64,000 bases of DNA from JACCVL01 sp963695375 (GTDB lineage Bacteria; Actinomycetota; Actinomycetes; Propionibacteriales; Nocardioidaceae): positions 1,116,001-1,180,000 of the forward strand of contig OY968767.1 of NCBI GenBank assembly GCA_963695375.1. Direction: 5' to 3'. Positions 1 to 6,789 of the stretch are shown here, piece by piece. The notes below the pieces were generated by a model. The model searched no databases and was not told the DNA's origin. It was given only the letters and a program-made list of their open reading frames with translations. Positions within the stretch are counted from its first letter, which is position 1. Every line of letters starts with the position of its first letter. The translations under genes were made by a program, and so were the position numbers.

Positions 1-240
1 CTGACCGTTGTGCTCGACCTGCCCGCCGACCAGGGCCTGGTCCGAGCCGGCAGCCCGGACCGGATCGAGCAGGAGCCGCTGGCCTTCCACGAGCGCGTGC
101 GTGGACACTTCCTGGCCCGGGCGGAGGCCGACCCGGAGCACTACCTGGTGCTCGACGCGACGCAACCCCCCGACGAGGTGCACGCCCGGCTGGTGGCGCG
201 GGTCCGGGTGGCGCTCACCGCTGCGGCGGTGACGCCGTGA
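1..240 (+). CDS. tmk: Thymidylate kinase, C-terminal end (partial)
   Basis: Only the last 79 codons lie in the window; the reading frame is open at the left edge. The visible part carries the end typical of dTMP kinase: a DRIEQE segment followed by FHERVRGHFLARA and a closing VLDATQPPDEVHARLV stretch, which in this family forms the LID/base-proximal helices and the final strand. The enzyme phosphorylates dTMP to dTDP in the cytoplasm. Its TGA overlaps the start of the downstream delta' gene by four bases (GTGA), so the two are translationally coupled. The tmk-holB order is common in actinomycetes, which supports the call despite the short fragment. Confidence 0.85.
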   Translation: MTVVLDLPADQGLVRAGSPDRIEQEPLAFHERVRGHFLARAEADPEHYLVLDATQPPDEVHARLVARVRVALTAAAVTP

Positions 241-1451
241 CGCCTTCCTCAGCGCAGGCTCCGGCGCGGCTCCCGCTCGGGGTGCCGGGAGCGGTCGACG
301 TCTGGTCGAGGCTGGTCGGGCAGCAGCCGCTGGTCGACGTGCTCCGCCCCGCGGTGACCGCCGCCGACGGCTGGCGGCGCGGGGTGGCAGGCTCGGGGAT
401 GACGCACGCCTGGCTGTTCACCGGGCCGCCCGGCTCCGGCCGGTCGACCGCGGCGCGGGCGTTCGCCGCCGCGCTGCAGTGCCCGGACGCGGGCTGCGGG
501 GACTGCGACGCCTGCCGCCAGGTCCTGGCCGGCTCGCACCCGGACGTGACGGTGGTCGACACCGAGGGGCTGTCGATCGGGGTGGACGACGTCCGGGAGC
601 TGGTGCTGAAGGCAGCGATGGCGCCGAGCGTCGGGCACTGGTCAGTGATCATCGTGGAGGATGCCGACCGGCTCACCGACCAGGCGGGCAACGCGATGCT
701 CAAGAGCATCGAAGAGCCGCCGGACCGGACGCTGTGGCTGCTGTGCGCCCCCACGAGCGACGACGTGATGCCGACGATCCGGTCCCGGTCCCGCCAGGTG
801 TCGCTGCGGACCCCGCCGGCGGCCGCGGTGACCGGCTCGCTGGAGGCCGCCGGAGTGCAGCCGGCGCTGGCGGCCTTCGCCGCCCGGGCCTCGCAAGGGC
901 ATATCGGACGGGCCCGGGCACTGGCCAGGGACGAGGCGGTCCGCAACCGCCGGCACGAGGTGCTCGCGCTTCCCCAGTTGTTGCGCGACCCCGGGGACTG
1001 CCTGCGGGCGGCGGCGAACGTGCACGAGGCGGCCAAGGAGGAGTCCGAGGCGGTCGCCGCCACGCTGGAGCAGGCGGAGCTGACCGCGCACGGCTCGGAG
1101 TGGGGGACCGGCACCCGCGGGGCCAAGGCCCGCGGTGAGCAGGCAGCGCTGAAGGCGCTCAAGGAGATGCACCGGCGGCGCCGCACCCGGATGGTGCGCG
1201 ACTCGGTCGACCGGGCGCTGCTGGACCTGCTCAGCGTGCAGCGCGACGTGCTCCGGCTCCAGAGTGACCCGGACGTCGGCTTGGTCAACGAGGAGATGCG
1301 CACCGAGCTCGCCGAGGTGGCGGCTCGCAGCGACCCCGCCCGGACGCTGCGGCGGATCGAGGCGCTGCTCGCCTGCCGGGAGGCGATGACGCTGAACGTG
1401 CCGCCGCTGCTGGCCCTGGAGCAGGCGTTCCTCCGGCTTGCGCGCGCCTGA
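237..1451 (+). CDS. holB: DNA polymerase III subunit delta'
   Basis: This 404-residue AAA+ protein is the clamp-loader delta' subunit of the replicative polymerase. The N-terminal region has VWSRLVGQQ, a P-loop-like GPPGSGRST (residues about 63-71, Arg where Lys is usual, as expected of a non-hydrolysing delta'), a four-cysteine zinc module between residues 82 and 95, a VEDADRLTDQAGNAMLKSIEEPP segment equivalent to the DEAD-type Walker B region, and IRSRSRQ as the sensor/SRC-like motif. The C-terminal half is the helical collar domain. The GTG start overlaps the tmk stop codon. Length and neighbours agree with actinobacterial holB. Confidence 0.93.
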   Translation: MTPSSAQAPARLPLGVPGAVDVWSRLVGQQPLVDVLRPAVTAADGWRRGVAGSGMTHAWLFTGPPGSGRSTAARAFAAALQCPDAGCGDCDACRQVLAGSHPDVTVVDTEGLSIGVDDVRELVLKAAMAPSVGHWSVIIVEDADRLTDQAGNAMLKSIEEPPDRTLWLLCAPTSDDVMPTIRSRSRQVSLRTPPAAAVTGSLEAAGVQPALAAFAARASQGHIGRARALARDEAVRNRRHEVLALPQLLRDPGDCLRAAANVHEAAKEESEAVAATLEQAELTAHGSEWGTGTRGAKARGEQAALKALKEMHRRRRTRMVRDSVDRALLDLLSVQRDVLRLQSDPDVGLVNEEMRTELAEVAARSDPARTLRRIEALLACREAMTLNVPPLLALEQAFLRLARA

Positions 1452-1465
1452 GCGGCTCGCCCGCT

Positions 1466-1471
1466 TACCCT
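1466..1471 (+). promoter_or_regulatory. -10 hexamer TACCCT for a leaderless start at 1478
   Basis: TACCCT is followed by exactly six bases and then the GTG of the PSP1 gene. This spacing would place the transcription start on the start codon. No -35 match was seen at the usual distance. Confidence 0.5.
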
Positions 1472-1477
1472 GACCAG

Positions 1478-2374
1478 GTGACGATGGTGATGGCGGTGTG
1501 GTTCGCCCAGTACGGGCGGCTGCACTACCTCGACGCCGGCGACTTGGACGTCCAGGTGGGGGACAAGGTGCTGGTGCCGACCGACGACGGTCCCGAGGTG
1601 GCCGAGTGCGTCTGGGCGCCGCAGCACGTCGGCGACACCGTCGACGGTCTGCCGACGTGTGCCGGCCCGGCCAGCGAGGCCGACGTGCGGCGGGACGAGA
1701 CCAACCGCGCGATTCGGGCTCGGGCCCGGGTGACCGCCCGGCGGCTGATCCGGCAGCACGAGCTGCCGATGAAGGTGCTCGGCGTGGACTACCTCGACCG
1801 TCGCCCGGACGTCGACCGGCTGGTGCGGATCTGGTTCAGCGCACCGGGCCGGGTCGACTTCCGCGCGCTGGTGCGTGACCTCGCCCGGTCGCTGCATGCC
1901 CGAATCGACCTGCGGCAGGTGGGTCCGCGGGAGGAGGCCCGGCTGGTGGGTGGGATCGGCAGCTGCGGTCGTGAGCTGTGCTGCAGCACCTTCCTCAAGG
2001 AGTTCGAGCCGGTCTCGGTGCGGATGGCGCACGCCCAGCAGCTGCCCAACAACCCGCTGCGGATCTCCGGCGCCTGCGGCCGGTTGATGTGCTGCCTGAA
2101 GTACGAGCACCCGCTCTACGAGGACTTCGCCGCGTCGGCGCCGGGGATCGGCTGCGCCGTGGACACCCCCGAGGGCTCCGGGACCGTGGTGGACCACAAG
2201 GTGCCGGCCGACCAGGTGGTCGTCCGCCTCGACGGGTCCGGCGCGGTGAGCGCGTGCAACCGGGCCGACACCTGCGCGTCCCGGGCGGCGCACGACGACG
2301 CCTACGGCAGCGGCGGGACCGGTCGGCGCAGCACCGAGCGGACCGGCCGGGCGGATCGCGACACCGAGGCATGA
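1478..2374 (+). CDS. PSP1 domain-containing protein
   Basis: A 298-residue cytoplasmic protein of the PSP1/RicT (YaaT-like) family. It has an FAQYGRLHYLDAG and VGDKVLVPTDDG start and the family hallmark cysteine-rich core CGRELCCSTFLKEF followed by GACGRLMCCLKYE (about residues 163-205). In Bacillus, RicT belongs to a Y-complex that affects RNA processing and bears an iron-sulfur cofactor; the role in actinobacteria is not settled. The tail after residue 250 is low-complexity and charged. The start is set by a leaderless promoter-like hexamer six bases upstream. It sits 26 bases after holB, in the usual actinobacterial order. Confidence 0.88.
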   Translation: MTMVMAVWFAQYGRLHYLDAGDLDVQVGDKVLVPTDDGPEVAECVWAPQHVGDTVDGLPTCAGPASEADVRRDETNRAIRARARVTARRLIRQHELPMKVLGVDYLDRRPDVDRLVRIWFSAPGRVDFRALVRDLARSLHARIDLRQVGPREEARLVGGIGSCGRELCCSTFLKEFEPVSVRMAHAQQLPNNPLRISGACGRLMCCLKYEHPLYEDFAASAPGIGCAVDTPEGSGTVVDHKVPADQVVVRLDGSGAVSACNRADTCASRAAHDDAYGSGGTGRRSTERTGRADRDTEA

Positions 2375-2399
2375 CCGGCGACCCGGGGGGACCTGCCCG

Positions 2400-3974
2400 A
2401 TGACCACCCCACACGCCCGGACGGGCCGCCGAGCGAGGCGTGCCCTCACCGGCCTCGTCCTCCTGACGCTGGTTGTGGCCGGCTGCACCGGCGGCGAGTC
2501 CGGCGACGAGACCAGCGACGAGTCGGCGACCGCCGCGACGCCGGAGTCACCGACGCCCACGGAGCCCGATCCGACCGACGCAGGGCGTGGGCTGGAGCGC
2601 TTCTACAGCCAGCAGGTCGACTGGCAACCGTGTGACGGTGACTTCGAGTGCGGCATCGTCGAGGTGCCGGTCGACTACGACGAGCCGACCGGCAAGACGC
2701 TCGGGCTGGCGGTCAACCGGCTGCCGGCGGAGGGCGGCCCGGCGACCGGCTCGCTGGTGGTGAACCCCGGCGGACCGGGCGCCTCCGGGGTCGAGTACGC
2801 GCCGCAGGCGGCCGCGCAGCTCGGGCCCGAGGTGCTGGCCGGCTACGACGTGGTCGGCTTCGACCCGCGCGGCGTCGGGGCCAGCGAGCCGGTGGAGTGT
2901 TTCGACGACGCGGGCGTCGACCGGCTGCTCGCCACCGACCCTGACCCGGACACGGCACAGGAGGCGTCGGACACCGAGGACCTGCTGGAGGAGTTCGCCT
3001 CCGGCTGCGTCGACGACGCGGGCGCGTTGCTGCCCCACCTGTCCACGGTCGACGTCGCGCGCGACCTCGACGTGCTGCGCTCGGTGCTCGGCGACGAGCG
3101 GCTGACCTACTACGGCGCCTCCTACGGCACCTACATCGGCGCGGTCTACGCCGAGCTGTTCCCCGAGCAGGTGGGCCGGCTGGTGCTCGACGGCGCCGTC
3201 GACCCGTCGCTGGACTCCGAGGAGCTGAACCAGCAGCAGGCGGCCGGCTTCGAGACCGCGCTGCGCGCGTACGTGTCGAACTGCGTGGCTCAGCCGGACT
3301 GCCCGCTCGGCTCCGACGTGGAGAGGGGCGTGCGGCGGGTGCAGGACTTCCTGGCCGAGCTGGACGCCAACCCGCTGCCGACCGGCACCGACCGGGAGCT
3401 CACCGAGGCGCTCGGGCTCTACGGCATCGCGCTGCCGCTCTACGTGAAGAGCTACTGGTCGCTGCTCGACCAGGCGCTGACCCAGGCGTTCGACGGGAAC
3501 GGGGCGACCCTGCTCGCGCTGGCGGACGCCTACTGGCGGCGCACCGACACCGGCTACACCGGCAACATGGCGCAGGCGATCTATGCGGTGAACTGCCTGG
3601 ACCACCCGGTGCGCACCACCGGCGCGGAGATCCGGGACTCGATCCCGGAGTACGAGCAGGCGGCGCCCACCTTCGGCCGGAGCTTCGCCTGGTCGGTGCT
3701 GGCGTGCGCGCTCTGGCCGGTCGACGCGGCGGACCCGGTGCCGGAGGTGGACGGCGAGGGGGCCGCCCCGATCCTCGTGGTCGGGACGACCCGGGACCCG
3801 GCGACTCCGTACCGGTGGGCGCAGGCGATGGCCAAGCAGCTGGAGTCCGGCGTGCTGCTGACCCGGGACGGGGACGGACACACCGGCTACGCCCAGGGGA
3901 ACGACTGCATCGACAGCGCCGTGGACGCCTATCTGGTGGACGGCGAGGTGCCCGCCGACGGCAAGCGGTGCTGA
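2400..3974 (+). CDS. Secreted alpha/beta hydrolase lipoprotein, TAP-like peptidase family
   Basis: The 524-residue protein begins with a lipoprotein signal peptide ending in LVVAGC (Cys about residue 29), then an acidic Thr/Pro-rich linker. The hydrolase domain has the oxyanion segment NPGGPGASG, DPRGVGAS, and the nucleophile elbow GASYGT with Ser241. A TAP-like C-terminal domain carries the catalytic GDGHTGY histidine near the end, and paired cysteines suggest an exported, disulfide-bonded enzyme. The family includes Streptomyces tripeptidyl aminopeptidases and mycobacterial CaeA/Hip1-like serine hydrolases, so a cell-surface peptidase or esterase is likely; the substrate is unknown. It follows the PSP1 gene by 25 bases. 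Confidence 0.88.
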   Translation: MTTPHARTGRRARRALTGLVLLTLVVAGCTGGESGDETSDESATAATPESPTPTEPDPTDAGRGLERFYSQQVDWQPCDGDFECGIVEVPVDYDEPTGKTLGLAVNRLPAEGGPATGSLVVNPGGPGASGVEYAPQAAAQLGPEVLAGYDVVGFDPRGVGASEPVECFDDAGVDRLLATDPDPDTAQEASDTEDLLEEFASGCVDDAGALLPHLSTVDVARDLDVLRSVLGDERLTYYGASYGTYIGAVYAELFPEQVGRLVLDGAVDPSLDSEELNQQQAAGFETALRAYVSNCVAQPDCPLGSDVERGVRRVQDFLAELDANPLPTGTDRELTEALGLYGIALPLYVKSYWSLLDQALTQAFDGNGATLLALADAYWRRTDTGYTGNMAQAIYAVNCLDHPVRTTGAEIRDSIPEYEQAAPTFGRSFAWSVLACALWPVDAADPVPEVDGEGAAPILVVGTTRDPATPYRWAQAMAKQLESGVLLTRDGDGHTGYAQGNDCIDSAVDAYLVDGEVPADGKRC

Positions 3975-4066
3975 CCTCCGAGGCCTCGATCGCGGCGGTC
4001 AGGGGCAGGTCGCCCGTCGCTATACTTCCCCGGTCGCCGCGGCCCGGATCCGGCCCGCGGCGGTTC

Positions 4067-4140
4067 GCCGCCTTAGCTCAGTTGGCCAGAGCAACGCACT
4101 CGTAATGCGTAGGTCGTCGGTTCGATTCCGACAGGCGGCT
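4067..4140 (+). tRNA. tRNA-Thr (anticodon CGT)
   Basis: A 74-base cloverleaf can be folded by eye. The acceptor arm GCCGCCT pairs with AGGCGGC, and the discriminator is T at 4140. The D-arm is GCTC/GAGC. The anticodon stem ACGCA/TGCGT encloses loop CTCGTAA, whose anticodon CGT reads ACG (Thr). The T-arm is GTCGG-TTCGATT-CCGAC. CCA is not encoded. The position after the TAP-like hydrolase matches a common actinobacterial arrangement. Confidence 0.96.
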
Positions 4141-4286
4141 CTCGCGTCGTCGTAGCCGAGACGATGTGCCCCGCAGGTGGAGGACGGGGAGGCCGTCGGA
4201 GGCCGCAGAGTGGCCCATTTGGCCGAACCTCCTCGTGAATAGGACAACCCTCGCTCCAGCCTGCGGGGACTCGGGCCATGCCTCCC

Positions 4287-4292
4287 TAGCCT
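4287..4292 (+). promoter_or_regulatory. -10 hexamer TAGCCT for a leaderless start at 4299
   Basis: TAGCCT lies six bases before the GTG at 4299, the spacing expected when transcription starts on the start codon. No clear -35 was seen. Confidence 0.5.
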
Positions 4293-4298
4293 CGGTCT

Positions 4299-4820
4299 GT
4301 GATCGGACGGCTGATGGTGCTCGTGCTGGTCGGGGTGCTTGCCGCAGGCAGCTTCGCGATCTACTCGGGCGTGGACTTCTTTCAGGACATCTCCGGCGCG
4401 GACGTGTCGGAGGAGGAGTCGCTCTACCGGTCGGCGAATCTCGAGCCCGCGCTGGCGGCACTGCGCGAGGAGGTCGGTCCGCGGACCAGGGTCGACCTGA
4501 AGATCGAGCAGCGGTCGCTGAAGGCGAACGCCTCGGTGCCCAAGGGTGGCGACCTGTTGGTCGTGGTCACTGCGGACGGCGACGTGATGGACACATCGAC
4601 CGGGGGCGGCGCCGATGATGCCCCCAGGTTGACCGTCGTGAGCGCCGACGCGGTCGAGGAGATCGCCGACGCCGTGGTGCGCCGGGCGGACATCGCGCTC
4701 GAAGACATCGCGCACTTCTCGATGGACACCAGCCACCGGCCGACCTGGACCATCTACCTCGACGGTGGCGGCGTCTGGGCAGCCAGGCTGAACGGCTCCG
4801 GCGTCCGCCCAAGCCAGTAG
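4299..4820 (+). CDS. Small membrane-anchored or secreted protein of unknown function
   Basis: A 173-residue protein with one N-terminal hydrophobic segment (about residues 4-22, MVLVLVGVLAAGSFAIYSG) and an exported alpha/beta-looking domain. The segments ALAALREEVGPRTRVDLKIE, DLLVVVTADGDV and PTWTIYLDGG suggest a compact mixed fold. No catalytic motif is recognisable. The GTG start is fixed by a leaderless promoter-like element. It converges with the next gene across about 50 bases. It may be a signal-anchored extracytoplasmic protein; no function is proposed. Confidence 0.7.
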   Translation: MIGRLMVLVLVGVLAAGSFAIYSGVDFFQDISGADVSEEESLYRSANLEPALAALREEVGPRTRVDLKIEQRSLKANASVPKGGDLLVVVTADGDVMDTSTGGGADDAPRLTVVSADAVEEIADAVVRRADIALEDIAHFSMDTSHRPTWTIYLDGGGVWAARLNGSGVRPSQ

Positions 4821-4871
4821 TTCGCCTTCCCGGCCGGTCGGCAGCATTCGCCCGGCGCCCCGCGTCGGCGA

Positions 4872-5435
4872 CTACCGAGTCAAGTTGAACACCAGCACCG
4901 ACCTGCCGCCGCGGAGGTCAAAGACGGTCAACGAACCAGCTGCCGTGTTGTACCGGCCGGTGCCACCGGTCACCGGGAAGGTGGAGTCGTGGCGGTCGAA
5001 CAGTGCCCCCGCGATGCGAATCTTGCCCTTGCCATTGATGCTGACCGTGGCTTCGCACGTGAACGTCCGAAGACCGACTTCACAGCGCCCAGAGTCCTCG
5101 CCGACCCGATTCGCGTTCCTGTTGAACACGGCCTCCTCGAAGACGAAGAAGTCACCGGGAGAGAAACCCCTCGGTGGGACGTCGACGTCGGCATCGCGCA
5201 ATGGACGAGTGACGAGGGTCAGAGTGCGCCCCTGCGTGGCGGACGAGGCCGCGAGGCGCTCGCCCGCTGCGACAGAACTCACCGTCCTGACCGGCCAGTT
5301 CCCCATGGACATGGCCTGCTCGAGCCGAGGTGAGGCCTTGTCCTCACCCGCAGTCGCACCTGCCACCCCGACCCACGCGGCAGTGGCCGCCACGGCGATT
5401 GCTGCGCTCATCCCAACGATCCTGCGACCATTCAT
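4872..5435 (-). CDS. Secreted protein with an allene-oxide-cyclase-like / dirigent-like barrel
   Basis: The frame extends farther upstream, but the ATG at 5435 is chosen because AGGAGAGGAA sits 6-8 bases before it and it begins a clean signal peptide (MNGRRIVGMSAAIAVAATAAW, ending near AGATA). The mature part has a pattern seen in bacterial AOC/dirigent-like beta barrels: GDFFVFEEAVFN, VGEDSGRCEVG, TFTCEATVSINGKGKIRIAG and the typical VTGGTGRYNTAAGSL near the C-terminus. Such proteins are common and poorly characterised in actinomycetes. Nothing shows enzymatic activity. Total length 187 residues. Confidence 0.78.
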   Translation of the reverse strand: MNGRRIVGMSAAIAVAATAAWVGVAGATAGEDKASPRLEQAMSMGNWPVRTVSSVAAGERLAASSATQGRTLTLVTRPLRDADVDVPPRGFSPGDFFVFEEAVFNRNANRVGEDSGRCEVGLRTFTCEATVSINGKGKIRIAGALFDRHDSTFPVTGGTGRYNTAAGSLTVFDLRGGRSVLVFNLTR

Positions 5436-5761
5436 GACAGTTCCTCTCCTGCGCGCCTCAGGCGACGCATCGAGTTCGGTGCGGGCCGGTGCTGCAACGC
5501 CTGGGTAGCCGTCCGACACTGAACGGATCGGGGGGGATCTCCAGAGGGGCGCCACAGAAGGGACGCCGGTCCCGCCTCCCCGACCATCCTCCGGAGCTGT
5601 TACGGCCCACAAGGGGTTGAGACCAACACGTTCCGTCACCACGGGCGCGACCATGTCGTCCAACGTGAACCGAGTACCCAGAGGCATCGCCGGACCCGGA
5701 AGGTTGCTCGCGTGGCCGGCACGGTTGCGTCTTGCGCGGGTGGGAAACGATCATCCTGGCC
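5436..5761. other. Divergent intergenic region, 326 bases
   Basis: The region lies between the AOC-barrel gene (-) and the frameshifted membrane gene (+). Apart from the ribosome binding site of the minus-strand gene at its left edge, no convincing -10/-35 pair, hairpin, RNA or coding frame was recognised. It must hold the promoter of the secreted-protein gene. Confidence 0.4.
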
Positions 5762-6188
5762 ATGACCGATCGTCGGGCTCTGGTGGTGGTTGCAGGCGCG
5801 CAGCTGGTCGCCCAGCTGACTGGTCTGGCCGTCGCGCTTCGTCGCCGACTGGCCTACAACGTCGAGATCGTCGGCATGCGCGGGGAGCCGGACGCGGTGG
5901 GCCGGGACGCCTGGGGCATGGGAACCGCCCTGTCGGCCCCGATCACCATGCTCAGCCTGCAAGCCGCGGCGCTCGGCCGGCTCGCCATCGGTGGCGGGAC
6001 CGCTCGCGCCCGCGATCCTGGGCAGTCTCGGCGCGGCCTACGTCGGGGGATACCTCGGCGAACGCGTCGTGCGCGAGCGGCTGAGCCCGGGCGGGTGGGA
6101 CCCGGTCGAGACTCCGGTGGCGGCGACAGGGCTGACGCTTGCCGCCGCAATGGGGTTCCTCGGGCTCCGCCCGCTCCCGCGACGATGA
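5762..6188 (+). pseudogene. Small membrane protein, disrupted by a frameshift near 5990-6000
   Basis: Frame 1 from the ATG at 5762 reads a plausible membrane protein (MTDRRALVVVAGAQLVAQLTG, then GTALSAPITMLSLQAAALGRLAIGGG) and then turns into arginine-rich nonsense. The frame shifted by one base continues with PLAPAILGSLGAAYVGGYLGERVVRERL and ends at 6188 with LGLRPLPRR. The switch falls in the G-rich stretch around 5991-6000. One extra base explains it: the span is 427 bases, one more than a multiple of three. It could be a real inactivation or a sequencing error. The intact protein would have about 140 residues with three hydrophobic segments; function unknown. Confidence 0.65.
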
Positions 6189-6197
6189 CGGTGCACC

Positions 6198-6215
6198 GGC
6201 CCGGCGACCCGGGCC
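6198..6215. terminator. GC-rich hairpin between convergent genes
   Basis: GGCCCGG (6198-6204) pairs perfectly with CCGGGCC (6209-6215) around a four-base loop. It lies between the end of the frameshifted gene at 6188 and the pyrophosphatase stop at 6222, so it could end transcripts from both sides. No T-tract follows, as is usual in such genomes. Confidence 0.5.
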
Positions 6216-6221
6216 GCGACC

Positions 6222-6722
6222 TCAACCGCCGGTCAGCACGTCCACGGCGGTCGACCTGCCGAGGTGCTCGCGCACGGTGACGGTCTTCGACTCCAGCATC
6301 CGGTAGGCGGTGAAGAAGGCGTCGAGCTCGTCGAGGAACGCCTTGGGCAGGTCCGCCAGGTCCTGCACATGGTCGGCGTGGTGGTCGGACTCGGGGACGA
6401 CGATCAGCTTGGTCTCGACGATCTCCCCGACCTCCAGGCTGTAGGCGCCGATGATCCGGCAGGGAATGTGCACCCCGGGGAACGTCGCCTCGTCGAGCAG
6501 CACGAGCGCGTCCAAGGCGTCGGCGTCCTCGCCCTCGGCCCCGACGACGTACCCGTAGTCGCCCGGGAATCCGGCCGGTCCACCCAGCCGCCGGTCGAAC
6601 CAGATCTGTCCGTCGTCGTTGGCTTCGTACTTGTTGCGGCTTCCCCGCGGGATCTCCACCACCACCTCGCAGCGGCCTTCTCGATGCATGCGGGTGCGGT
6701 CGTCGCCCTCGTCTGATGCCAT
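6222..6722 (-). CDS. ppa: Inorganic pyrophosphatase (family I)
   Basis: A 166-residue soluble pyrophosphatase that hydrolyses PPi to two phosphates. It shows VVVEIPRGSRNKYE (substrate-binding Arg/Lys), DRRLGGPAGFPGDYGYV and the metal-binding region GEDADALDALVLLDE, which corresponds to the family signature DxDPxD. Later VPESDHHADHVQDLADLP and the final FFTAYRMLESK helix match bacterial enzymes. The signature is atypical: Ala stands where Pro/Glu is usual and Ala at the second position, although the three metal-binding Asp are kept. The start is supported by TAGCGT exactly six bases before the ATG, i.e. a leaderless transcript. Confidence 0.88.
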   Translation of the reverse strand: MASDEGDDRTRMHREGRCEVVVEIPRGSRNKYEANDDGQIWFDRRLGGPAGFPGDYGYVVGAEGEDADALDALVLLDEATFPGVHIPCRIIGAYSLEVGEIVETKLIVVPESDHHADHVQDLADLPKAFLDELDAFFTAYRMLESKTVTVREHLGRSTAVDVLTGG

Positions 6723-6728
6723 CCGAGA

Positions 6729-6734
6729 ACGCTA
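6729..6734 (-). promoter_or_regulatory. -10 hexamer TAGCGT for a leaderless start of ppa
   Basis: Read on the minus strand, TAGCGT is followed by six bases and then the ATG at 6722. The divergent + strand element at 6777 lies only about 45 bases away, so two opposing leaderless promoters share this gap. Confidence 0.5.
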
Positions 6735-6776
6735 ACCGGCGGACGCAGCGCGCGGTCGGCCGCCCGGCGGTTGCAC

Positions 6777-6782
6777 TAGGGT
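6777..6782 (+). promoter_or_regulatory. -10 hexamer TAGGGT for a leaderless start at 6790
   Basis: TAGGGT is followed by seven bases and the GTG of the lipoprotein gene. An AGGAA run in the spacer could alternatively serve as a weak ribosome binding site. Confidence 0.45.
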
Positions 6783-6789
6783 CAGGAAC

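Noticed and set aside
215..2560. A 781-codon open frame on the minus strand across holB and the PSP1 gene
   Set aside because: The translation is arginine/alanine/serine-rich without motifs and mirrors the real + strand genes; such antisense frames are expected at this GC content.
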